From assembly GCF_000407365.1 (NCBI RefSeq), contig NZ_ASVU01000001.1:839501-903500 (forward strand): DNA of 64,000 nucleotides. The letters are read 5' to 3'. The notes beneath the pieces were generated by a model, which ran no database searches, was not told where the DNA came from, and saw only the letters and a list, made by a program, of their open reading frames with translations. Positions 18,766 through 26,739 of the stretch are shown here, in pieces. The translations under genes and the position numbers were made by a program. The stretch comes from Enterococcus asini ATCC 700915 (GTDB lineage Bacteria > Bacillota > Bacilli > Lactobacillales > Enterococcaceae). Each line of letters opens with the position of its first letter. The first letter of the stretch is position 1.

Positions 18766-19488
18766 TTAATTTGCTAGGTCCACAGGTTGGATAAAGTCGG
18801 CTTGCCAAAGTTTCTTTTCGGCATCATAGTTGAAAAACCAGCGTTGCAAGAAGTATTGCTTACGCTTCGCATCCCCTGTGACGATTCGCCCGGCTTGATC
18901 CTCGGTGTAATCCAGACAGGAAAAACCAAACGTAAGGGAAAAGCTGTCGGTGCCCAGTTGGCGGTAGTTGCTAATGCGCACTAAGGAAACTTTTTGGGTA
19001 TGATTGTGGAGGCCATTTTCACGATTGTCGGCTAAAACCCGTCGATGTTCATCGTAAAGCCGTGGGGTATAGCAACGAGCTGCACTTTCGAGTGTTCCCG
19101 CATCCCAGGCTGCTTGAATCTTTTGGAAGGTTTGTGCAACCTCTTGGAGTAATGCTTGTTTTTCTTGTTCCGAACCAGACATAGCAATTAAAACGTCATT
19201 ACGATCCGTTTGGGCTAGGGCATGTTGCTGGCGTTTTCGTTTTAAAAAGGTAATGCCTAAGATTCCGCCAGTAAAAAGGACAAAGGAAAGAACAGAGCCA
19301 GAGCGCCCACCGATCCAAACGCGATTGCCAGAGCGGATAATCCTATGGGAGCCTCGGCTACTCCCTCCTGTGCTACTGTGCCCTCCGGAAGAGCCACCCC
19401 TATGACCACCGGCTGTGGCGTAGGCTGTGACCGGTTGAAAGAGAGCGAGGCAAAGTAAGAGGCAGAAGATTCCTTTTCGAAGTTTCAT
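18766..19488 (-). CDS. Tim44-like domain membrane protein, exported
   Basis: 240 residues. An N-terminal signal sequence (KGIFCLLLCLALFQPVTAYA) precedes a Gly/Ser/His-rich segment (about residues 25-60), a membrane helix (SVLSFVLFTGGILGITFL), then a cytoplasmic or membrane-proximal alpha-beta domain ending WFFNYDAEKKLWQADFI. That domain resembles the Tim44-like/MRPL45 fold seen in bacterial membrane proteins of unknown role. It is convergent with recA. A TATAAT element lies at 19520-19525 on this strand. Confidence 0.7.
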   Translation of the reverse strand: MKLRKGIFCLLLCLALFQPVTAYATAGGHRGGSSGGHSSTGGSSRGSHRIIRSGNRVWIGGRSGSVLSFVLFTGGILGITFLKRKRQQHALAQTDRNDVLIAMSGSEQEKQALLQEVAQTFQKIQAAWDAGTLESAARCYTPRLYDEHRRVLADNRENGLHNHTQKVSLVRISNYRQLGTDSFSLTFGFSCLDYTEDQAGRIVTGDAKRKQYFLQRWFFNYDAEKKLWQADFIQPVDLAN

Positions 19489-19809
19489 TCGTTGGTGTGC
19501 TCCATTTGTGTTTTTGGTTATTATAGCGAAAAATCACAGACCATTGCATAAGATCAGTGTTTTTTAATGAATTCTTTGGCGACTTCACAGGGAGAGTAGC
19601 GCGAGGTAGCATAACATTTTAAAAAAATGCGAACAAAGAAAGCTGTCTATAGTCTATAACGAATCAAATCATTGACTCGCTTTGGACTATTTTTTGCGCT
19701 CGGTTGAGTAAACCACAAGGGGCAAAGTGACGAATGTTTTCTTTTTCATGAGAGCGCTGAAATAACTGATTTTCTAAGGCTTCCGGGCGCTTAAGAGTTT
19801 TTTTAAAAG
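19489..19809. other. Intergenic region between the Tim44-like gene and rny
   Basis: About 320 nt without a convincing gene. It contains the minus-strand -10 TATAAT at 19520-19525 for the Tim44-like gene and, on the plus strand, a nested inverted repeat at 19649-19690 (ATAGTC...GACTAT enclosing CGAATCA...TGACTCG) followed by six T residues. That repeat looks like a terminator of an unannotated short transcript. Confidence 0.45.
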
Positions 19810-19838
19810 TTGACAGTACCAGTTACAAACATTAGAAT
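19810..19838 (+). promoter_or_regulatory. Promoter of rny
   Basis: TTGACA (19810-19815), 17 nt, TAGAAT (19833-19838). The -35 element is a perfect consensus match. Confidence 0.8.
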
Positions 19839-19949
19839 AAAGTTGTGCACTTTGCACGCATGCGACTGTAGGCATGTTGATAATGATTGAAAATAGTTTA
19901 TCAAAAAACTACAAGAATAACTAAATACGATAGTACGGAGGTGGATTTA

Positions 19950-21518
19950 ATGGGACTTTACATTCTCCTCGCTATCATCGGTTTAATTGTTGGGCTTTTT
20001 GCAGGGTACGTCTACGCCAAAAATAAACATGAGAAACTTCATGCCGAAGAATTGGCCGGGGCAGAAAATTCCGCACAAGGTATTTTGAAAAATGCCAAAA
20101 AAGAAGCGGAAACTCTAAAAAAAGAAGCATTGTTGGAAGCTAAGGAAGAAAACCAGAAGTATCGCGGGCAAATCGAAAGTGAGTTGAAGGAAAGCAAACT
20201 TGAAATCAAATCACAAGAGAATCGCTTACTCCAAAGAGAGCAGGTCTTGGATCGTAAGGATGAGACCATCGAAAAGCGCGAGCACTCCTTGGAGGATCGT
20301 GAGCGGAAACTTAGTGCAAAACAGCAATTAATTGACGAGCGAGAACAAGAAGTCGAAAAACTGATTGAAGGACAACAGCAAGAACTAGAACGTGTTGCTG
20401 CCTTGTCTCGAGATGAAGCCAAAGAAATCATCATGAAATCGACGGAAGAAGAACTGAACCATGAATTAACATTGATGGTGAAGGAATCCGAACAACGGGC
20501 GAAGGAAGAAGCCGATCGCAAGGCGAAGAATCTCTTGTCATTGGCCATTCAACGTTGTGCAGCAGACTCGGTTTCAGAAAATACGGTTTCGGTGGTGTCC
20601 TTGCCAAATGATGAGATGAAAGGTCGCATTATCGGTCGGGAAGGGCGGAATATCCGTACCTTAGAAACCTTGACCGGGATCGATTTGATCATTGATGATA
20701 CACCAGAAGCAGTCGTTTTATCTGGTTTCGATCCGATTCGTCGGGAAATCGCCCGCATGACCTTGGAAAAACTAATCCAAGATGGGCGGATTCATCCAGC
20801 TCGTATCGAAGAGATGGTGGAAAAATCCCGGAAAGAAATGGATGAACGCATTCGGGAGTACGGGGAGCAAGCAGCCTTCGAGGTTGGTGCACATACCTTG
20901 CATCCGGACTTGATCAAGATTTTAGGACGTCTGCGCTTCAGAACCAGTTACGGTCAAAACGTCTTGAACCACTCCATCGAAGTTGCCAAACTTTCTGGCG
21001 TCTTAGCGGCGGAATTGGGCGAAGATGTTCAATTGGCAAAACGAGCTGGTTTACTCCACGATATCGGGAAGGCTTTGGATCACGAAATCGAAGGCTCTCA
21101 CGTGGAAATCGGTGCGGAATTAGCTGCGAAGTACAAAGAAAACCCAGTTGTGATCAACGCCATTTCCTCTCACCATGGGGATGTGGAAGCTACTTCAGTT
21201 ATTTCTGTTTTGGTAGCCGCAGCGGACGCATTGTCAGCTGCACGGCCAGGTGCTCGTAGTGAGTCCTTGGAAAACTACATCCGCCGTCTGGAAAACTTGG
21301 AAAATATCTCCAACAGTTTCCCAGGAGTGGAATCCAGCTTTGCCGTCCAAGCCGGTCGGGAAGTTCGAGTGATGGTCAAACCAGAAGAAATATCCGATTT
21401 GGATGCGGTACGTCTCGTACGGGATATCCGCAAGAAAATCGAAGACGACTTGGATTATCCAGGTCATATCAAAGTCACTGTTATTCGGGAAACCCGAGCA
21501 GTGGATTACGCGAAATAA
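19950..21518 (+). CDS. rny: Ribonuclease Y
   Basis: 522 residues from ATG 19950, with CGGAGGTGG upstream; the longer frame from 19887 lacks a ribosome site and would misplace the membrane anchor. In order: an N-terminal membrane helix ([20 protein letters not shown]), a charged coiled coil to about residue 205, a KH domain ([19 protein letters not shown]), and an HD domain ([12 protein letters not shown], then HHGDVEATS). RNase Y initiates bulk mRNA decay in Firmicutes. The recA-to-rny order is the usual one, with a Tim44-like gene inserted on the opposite strand. Confidence 0.97.
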   Translation: MGLYILLAIIGLIVGLFAGYVYAKNKHEKLHAEELAGAENSAQGILKNAKKEAETLKKEALLEAKEENQKYRGQIESELKESKLEIKSQENRLLQREQVLDRKDETIEKREHSLEDRERKLSAKQQLIDEREQEVEKLIEGQQQELERVAALSRDEAKEIIMKSTEEELNHELTLMVKESEQRAKEEADRKAKNLLSLAIQRCAADSVSENTVSVVSLPNDEMKGRIIGREGRNIRTLETLTGIDLIIDDTPEAVVLSGFDPIRREIARMTLEKLIQDGRIHPARIEEMVEKSRKEMDERIREYGEQAAFEVGAHTLHPDLIKILGRLRFRTSYGQNVLNHSIEVAKLSGVLAAELGEDVQLAKRAGLLHDIGKALDHEIEGSHVEIGAELAAKYKENPVVINAISSHHGDVEATSVISVLVAAADALSAARPGARSESLENYIRRLENLENISNSFPGVESSFAVQAGREVRVMVKPEEISDLDAVRLVRDIRKKIEDDLDYPGHIKVTVIRETRAVDYAK

Positions 21519-21522
21519 ACAC

Positions 21523-21557
21523 GACGCCTCAAGAGTTACTCTTGAGGCGTTTTTTGT
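21523..21557 (+). terminator. Terminator after rny
   Basis: GACGCCTCAAGAG, TTA loop, CTCTTGAGGCGT, then TTTTT. Confidence 0.9.
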
Positions 21558-21633
21558 GCACTCTAGGTCTTAATAAGGCGCAGAGGCAGTGCTATGCTAT
21601 ACTTGAGAAAATGACATGCAGGAGGGTTCACTC

Positions 21634-22608
21634 ATGGGGGAAGGATTACAGGAGATTAAGATATCTGAGATTGCTGGGGTAACGTTTGGTCAAGCGCAGG
21701 ACTATACTGCTATGACCGGGGTAAGCGTGGCGCTTTTTTCCGGGGAAAACACCGGGGGAATCGATGTCAGTGGCGGTGGCCCGGCCAGTCGGGAAGCTCA
21801 TTTGTTATCGCCTTATACGGATACGAAATCACTCAATGCTTTAGTCTTTGCCGGGGGATCGGCGTATGGCTTAGGCGCAGCCGATGGGGTCATGAAATAC
21901 TTAGAGGAACGCAACCGGGGGTTTGCCGTGCCTGGTGGGGTGGTACCTTTGGTGGTCCAGTCCGATATTTTTGATTTAACCTTAGGGGATGGCCGAGTAC
22001 GCCCGGATGCCAAGATGGCTTATGGGGCTTGTCTGGCGGCAGAAGCAGGGAGAGAACCAGTGAGTGGGAGTGTCGGTGCCGGAACCGGGGCTGCCGTGGG
22101 CAAACTGTATGGCATGGGCCAAAGCCAGAAGGCAGGGATTGCTTTTCACGCCGCACAACTTGGAGAGTTACAAGTCGGTGTCATGGTGGTGGTCAATGCT
22201 TTTGGAGATGTTTTCGATTGGGAATCAGGCAAGCAGATTCGAGGCTTACTGGATTCTAAACGGCAGAATTTATTGTCCACGGAAGCCGAGTTGTACAAAC
22301 AGATGATTGCACTACAAACCGGTACCAATACCACATTGGCGGCAATTTTTACCAACGCTCAGTTCAATGAAGGGGAAATGAATAAAATCGCTGCCATGGC
22401 TCGCAGTGGCTTGGCGCGGGCCATTAGTCCGGTAAACACCATGGCGGACGGGGACACGATTTACGCTTTTTCCTTGGGAGAGGTTAAAGCCGATTTGAAC
22501 ATTGTGGGGCTGCTAGCTGCCCGGGTTCTGTCTGAAGGGATCAAAAAAGCGGTGACTCAGGAGGATTTCTCCGAGGAGGCCTACCGGAACTTGGTTTTGG
22601 CTCACTGA
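21634..22608 (+). CDS. P1 family peptidase (DmpA/S58-like aminopeptidase)
   Basis: 324 residues from ATG 21634 after AGGAGGG. The family features GVSVALFSGENTGGIDVSGG and FAGGSAYGLGAADGVMKYLEE are clear. Members self-cleave to create an N-terminal Ser or Thr nucleophile; here the likely site is the GTNTTLAAIFTNA segment near residue 235. These Ntn-type enzymes release N-terminal or beta-amino residues from small peptides, but the physiological substrate is unknown. It ends 55 nt before mprF and may share its transcript. Confidence 0.83.
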   Translation: MGEGLQEIKISEIAGVTFGQAQDYTAMTGVSVALFSGENTGGIDVSGGGPASREAHLLSPYTDTKSLNALVFAGGSAYGLGAADGVMKYLEERNRGFAVPGGVVPLVVQSDIFDLTLGDGRVRPDAKMAYGACLAAEAGREPVSGSVGAGTGAAVGKLYGMGQSQKAGIAFHAAQLGELQVGVMVVVNAFGDVFDWESGKQIRGLLDSKRQNLLSTEAELYKQMIALQTGTNTTLAAIFTNAQFNEGEMNKIAAMARSGLARAISPVNTMADGDTIYAFSLGEVKADLNIVGLLAARVLSEGIKKAVTQEDFSEEAYRNLVLAH

Positions 22609-22663
22609 TTTGATTTGGCAAATTTGCCGGAATAAAGTACCATTTACTCAAGGAGTGAAGCGA

Positions 22664-25228
22664 ATGAAAGCAACTTTGCAACGAATATATGCGATCATAA
22701 AAAAACATAGCCTGCTATTGCGGCTGTTGTTTTTTGGCTCGATTTTAATTTTTGTGGCCAATCAGGTCATCAATATTGCCCACGGGATGAGCTGGCAAGA
22801 AGTAGGAACTACCATCAGCCAGCAGAATACCGGTTCCTTGATTGCCATGGGGGCTTTAGGCTTGTTGGCGGTTTTACCCACGCTGGGTTATGACTGGGTG
22901 ACGGTTAAGACCTTGGAGGCTCAGGGAAAACCCAAAATGAGCTGGCGAGACTTCTTTGTGTCGGCCTGGACGACGAATACGATTAACAATCTCGCCGGGT
23001 TTGGCGGGGTCGTGGGCGCCAGTCTGCGGGCCAATTTCTACGGCAAAGGCACAGAGCGCAAGCAAGTCTTAGCCGTGGTCTCAAAAGTGGCTTTGTTTAT
23101 GGTCACGGGGCTATCCTTGTGGTCCTTGCTTTTGGCGGTGCAGATTTATGGCTTTGGTTGGCATCCGGAATTTCGTAGTTATTGGCTGTGGTTGTTGATT
23201 GGCAGTCTTTTAACTCCGGGCTTGCTTTTCTTTTCCTATCTGCGGCGCAAACGCCTTTTTGCGGATCTGTTTCCTAAAGGGGTCTTGCAATTAGTGACGA
23301 TTTCTTTTTGTCAGTGGACCTGTGCATTGGGGATTTTCCTGGCCATTGGGTATTTCATGGGCTTGGAGTTTGCCATAACCGATGTGTACCCGATGTTTTT
23401 GATTGCTACCTTGATTGGGATGCTTACCATGGTCCCCGGGGGCATGGGAACCTTTGATGTCATGATGATCTTAGGAATGAGCAATCTAGGCTTCTCCCAG
23501 AATCAGACCTTGGTTTGGTTGTTATACTATCGTTTGTTTTATTACTTAGTACCCTTTCTTTCTGGAATCTTGCTTTTCTTAACGAGAAGTAGCGTGCGCT
23601 TGAACCGCTTCTTTGATAATCTGCCTAAGCTGATGTTACAAAAAGCAGCCCACTTTATCGTGGTGATTGGAGTGTACTTCTCAGGAATTATGATGGTCTT
23701 GTTGGCCACGGTGAAAAATCTGTCTGCCGTGAGTAGTTTCTTCCGTTTTATCTTGCCCTTTTCTTTTAACTTCCTAGATCAAACCTTGAATCTTCTAGTG
23801 GGCTTTTTGTTGCTGGGCTTGGCCCGGGCGCTGTACGCCAAGGTGAAAAAAGCGTATTTGCCCACTTTGGTGGTGCTGCTGTTTGGGATTTTAAACACCA
23901 TTACCCGGACGCGCTCACCTCACTTATTTTTCGTCTATTGTGGGGTCATCTTTTTGGTCTGGTTAGCACGAAAAGAATTTTACCGGGAAAAATTCGTCTA
24001 CTCCTGGGGGGCGATGATCTTTGATGCGGTGCTCTTTGGGACCTTGTTAGTAGTCTATGGCGTCGCCGGCGTGCATCGAGGTAGCTGGTGGAACAATGAA
24101 ATCCTCGGCGGACGCTTCATCTTATTCCCTTCAGAAGACATTTGGTTTGCAGGATTGATTGGTTTGGCATTGTCTTTACTGGTTTTGTTTGGCTTACAAC
24201 AATACTTGTCGGTTAGCGAAAAAGAATTAGGCGTGTCCTTTGATCCGTATCGCTTCACTGCTTTTTTAGGCAAGTATGCCGGCACGAATTCCAGTCACCG
24301 GCTCTTTTTGGGCTATCGCTTGTATTATTACCAAGTGGAAGGGGAAGACCGGGTCGTCTTTGGGTTCCAGATTAAGGGCAATCGGCTCTTTATTTTAGGC
24401 AATCCAATCGGGGAAGCCACGCTGTTCCGGGAAGCCACCTTGGCATTTTTAAAGGAAGCCGATCTCTATGGCTATCAGCTAGCCTTTTATAAGGTGAGCG
24501 AGGAATACGTGGTGACCCTTCATGATTTGGGTTATGACTTTACCAAAATTGGGGAGTCCGGTTCCTTGGACCTGACTCAACCAAACGACTTTGGCAAAGG
24601 AGAAAGCTTCCGCAAAGTCTCAACTCAAGGTTATCAATTTACCTATTACCAACACTTACCTTTAGATCTTTTACCAGCCTTGCAAAAGGTTTCCAATGAC
24701 TGGCTAGGAGGCAAGGCGGAAAAAAACTTTGCCAGTGGTCGCTTTGATGTGGACTATCTGTTGTCGGCACCGGTGGGAGTCTTAAAAGACCAGCAAAATC
24801 ACGTGGTGGGCTTTATCACGGAGCAACCGATCGATGCCAACTGGGTCTCTTATGACCTTTTGCGCTTGCAAGAGGGGCTACCTCAAGAAGCAGCGGGCTT
24901 TTTGGTCTTAAATATGTTGACCGTGTGGCAGAAAGCTGGCTTCCACTTTGCTGATCTAAATATGGTACCTTTGGCTCATGTGGGGGAAGCCCCCACATCA
25001 TTTTTCCAAGAGCGGGTGATGAATGTCATCTACAACTATGGCAATGTCTTTTACGATTTTCGCCTAAATTATCAAGGGAAAGATTCCTTTGCCGATTTTT
25101 GGACGGGTTGCTATTTCGCTTATCCGAAAGAGGGCAGTTTCTATTTGGCCGTGATGCAGCTCTTGTTGTTAATCGGCCGAGGTAAGAACAAAGGCCCATC
25201 TCTAGCAGAAGAAGTCTTAGAAGAATAA
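22664..25228 (+). CDS. mprF: Phosphatidylglycerol lysyltransferase MprF
   Basis: 854 residues from ATG 22664 after AAGGAG. About 12-14 membrane helices form the flippase portion (for example LIGMLTMVPGGMGTFDVMMI). A C-terminal DUF2156 transferase domain begins near residue 530 (YRLYYYQVEGEDRVVFGFQI, then HFADLNMVPL). It transfers lysine or alanine from aminoacyl-tRNA to phosphatidylglycerol and flips the product outward, lowering sensitivity to cationic peptides and daptomycin. Length and domain order are those of a full bifunctional MprF. Its lipid substrate depends on PgsA, also in this window. Confidence 0.95.
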   Translation: MKATLQRIYAIIKKHSLLLRLLFFGSILIFVANQVINIAHGMSWQEVGTTISQQNTGSLIAMGALGLLAVLPTLGYDWVTVKTLEAQGKPKMSWRDFFVSAWTTNTINNLAGFGGVVGASLRANFYGKGTERKQVLAVVSKVALFMVTGLSLWSLLLAVQIYGFGWHPEFRSYWLWLLIGSLLTPGLLFFSYLRRKRLFADLFPKGVLQLVTISFCQWTCALGIFLAIGYFMGLEFAITDVYPMFLIATLIGMLTMVPGGMGTFDVMMILGMSNLGFSQNQTLVWLLYYRLFYYLVPFLSGILLFLTRSSVRLNRFFDNLPKLMLQKAAHFIVVIGVYFSGIMMVLLATVKNLSAVSSFFRFILPFSFNFLDQTLNLLVGFLLLGLARALYAKVKKAYLPTLVVLLFGILNTITRTRSPHLFFVYCGVIFLVWLARKEFYREKFVYSWGAMIFDAVLFGTLLVVYGVAGVHRGSWWNNEILGGRFILFPSEDIWFAGLIGLALSLLVLFGLQQYLSVSEKELGVSFDPYRFTAFLGKYAGTNSSHRLFLGYRLYYYQVEGEDRVVFGFQIKGNRLFILGNPIGEATLFREATLAFLKEADLYGYQLAFYKVSEEYVVTLHDLGYDFTKIGESGSLDLTQPNDFGKGESFRKVSTQGYQFTYYQHLPLDLLPALQKVSNDWLGGKAEKNFASGRFDVDYLLSAPVGVLKDQQNHVVGFITEQPIDANWVSYDLLRLQEGLPQEAAGFLVLNMLTVWQKAGFHFADLNMVPLAHVGEAPTSFFQERVMNVIYNYGNVFYDFRLNYQGKDSFADFWTGCYFAYPKEGSFYLAVMQLLLLIGRGKNKGPSLAEEVLEE

Positions 25229-25232
25229 AGAA

Positions 25233-25275
25233 AAAGCACCGGACACTGGGATTAACAGTGTCCGGTGCTTTTTTA
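25233..25275. terminator. Bidirectional terminator between mprF and treR
   Basis: AAAAGCACCGGACACTG...CAGTGTCCGGTGCTTTTTT. The long perfect stem has T-runs on both strands and serves the converging genes. Confidence 0.92.
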
Positions 25276-25992
25276 TTAAACCTTGCGGCGGCGGGCAAAG
25301 TCCACAAAACGGAATTTGTCCAAGCGGTGAATGGACTCGCTATATTGGAAACAGCGGGTGTCTTCCAAGTACACTAGGCTGCGGACGATAACCACGTGTT
25401 GATCCTCAGTGGTCAAGTCCATTAAGTCTCGAATCTCTTTATTCACCGGCTCTACGGTGATTTCCTTTTGCGCGTATGAGACTTCTAGCCCCAGATCGTT
25501 TTCAAAGTATTGAAATAAAGAGTCTTGGGCCTTGTTAATGGGAATTTCTGGAATGATTTGGGCATTGACATAGTCTCGGTCCAAGATGACCACTTCATTG
25601 TCGATTTTCCGCTGGCGAATCAGCTTCCAAGCTTCGGAAGCCACGGGCCAATCGGTAATCTCGTGGAGTTTCGGTGAAACGGCGATTTTTCGCAGTTCCG
25701 CCACGTTGGTCTCATTGGGGATGTGTTGGGCATTTTGCAATTCCTTAAAGCTGGTCAAACCAGAAATCGGAAAATCAAAGCGATTCATATCCAAGACGAT
25801 GGAGCCTTTGCCTTGTTTCTTTTGGATATAGCCGGAGTTCTTTAACAGGTTTAACGCTTTGCGAATCGTTTCACGTGAAACACCGTAAATTTGGATGAGC
25901 TGATTCTCACTGGGGAGCAAGCTCTGGGGGGGGTATTCTTGATTGACGATTTTTTGTTCGAGATCCAAAAATATCTCACGGAACTTATTCAT
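25276..25992 (-). CDS. treR: Trehalose operon repressor TreR (GntR/HutC family)
   Basis: 238 residues. The N-terminal winged helix (LLPSENQLIQIYGVSRETIR, then YIQKKQGKGSIV) and C-terminal UTRA effector domain (WKLIRQRKIDNEVVILDRDY) identify the HutC subfamily. The match to TreR, which senses trehalose 6-phosphate, comes from its neighbours and from TreR-like operators at 29477 and 29739. It is the last gene of the minus-strand unit behind GH65 and pgmB, and also has its own promoter (26023-26051). GAGGAGG precedes ATG 25992. Confidence 0.88.
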   Translation of the reverse strand: MNKFREIFLDLEQKIVNQEYPPQSLLPSENQLIQIYGVSRETIRKALNLLKNSGYIQKKQGKGSIVLDMNRFDFPISGLTSFKELQNAQHIPNETNVAELRKIAVSPKLHEITDWPVASEAWKLIRQRKIDNEVVILDRDYVNAQIIPEIPINKAQDSLFQYFENDLGLEVSYAQKEITVEPVNKEIRDLMDLTTEDQHVVIVRSLVYLEDTRCFQYSESIHRLDKFRFVDFARRRKV

Positions 25993-26022
25993 GGCGCAAC
26001 CTCCTCATGGTATTCGAACTCA

Positions 26023-26051
26023 ATTATAGAGATTTTTTCAAGGGAAAACAA
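26023..26051 (-). promoter_or_regulatory. Promoter of treR
   Basis: Minus strand TTGTTT (26051-26046), 17 nt, TATAAT (26028-26023). Confidence 0.6.
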
Positions 26052-26061
26052 TCTCCGTTCT

Positions 26062-26712
26062 TTATTTTTGGAGTAATTCAGGAATATCTAGCTCGGTTAA
26101 TTGATGCACGGTGATGTCCGCTCCGTGGAGAGGCTCGCCGGAAAGGACGCCTACAGCATACATGCCACAAGCTTTGATACCATCTAGGCCGGCTTGTGCA
26201 TCTTCAAAGCCCACACATTCTTCTGGTTGAAAACCTAATAGTTCTGCGGCTTTGACGAAGATTTCGGGATCTGGCTTGCCCTTGTGTAAGCTAGCAGGAT
26301 CGACAATGGCTGCAAACCGATCAGCAACCCCGAGTTTTTCCAAGATGAAAGGCGCATTTTTAGAAGCGGAAGCGATAGCGCATGGTACTTGGTTTGCTTG
26401 GGCGCCGTCTAAAAAGTCATGAACGCCAGGCAAAAGATCTGCTGGGGTCAAGGATTGCAACAATTCCACGTAATGAGTATTTTTCTTTTCTGCTAAAGCG
26501 GCTTTTTCTTCCGGGGTGAAGTCGTCACTGCGACCACCGTGCGCCAAGATGCGCTCCAAGGAATCCATGCGGCTAATGCCTTTTAATTGTTCGTTGAATT
26601 TCAAGTCCACGTCGATATTGATTTCTTTGGCCAAATCCCGCCAAGCGATAAAGTGGTACTTCGCCGTATCAGTAATGACGCCGTCTAAGTCGAATACAAA
26701 ACCTTTTTTCAT
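26062..26712 (-). CDS. pgmB: Beta-phosphoglucomutase
   Basis: 216-residue HAD-superfamily enzyme. The nucleophile motif DLDGVITDTAKYHF has DxDG followed by the TxxxH typical of beta-PGM, and the phosphate-binding motifs CAIASASKN, then GKPDPEIF and GFEDAQAGLDGIKA, are present. It interconverts beta-glucose 1-phosphate and glucose 6-phosphate. This fits directly downstream of a GH65 phosphorylase that releases beta-glucose 1-phosphate from trehalose 6-phosphate. Confidence 0.93.
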   Translation of the reverse strand: MKKGFVFDLDGVITDTAKYHFIAWRDLAKEINIDVDLKFNEQLKGISRMDSLERILAHGGRSDDFTPEEKAALAEKKNTHYVELLQSLTPADLLPGVHDFLDGAQANQVPCAIASASKNAPFILEKLGVADRFAAIVDPASLHKGKPDPEIFVKAAELLGFQPEECVGFEDAQAGLDGIKACGMYAVGVLSGEPLHGADITVHQLTELDIPELLQK

Positions 26713-26739
26713 GTGAGTTACTCCTTTAGTAGTTTTTTA

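Noticed and set aside
20039-20548. Ser-rich minus-strand frame within rny
   Set aside because: Complement of the Glu/Lys coiled coil of RNase Y; composition artefact.
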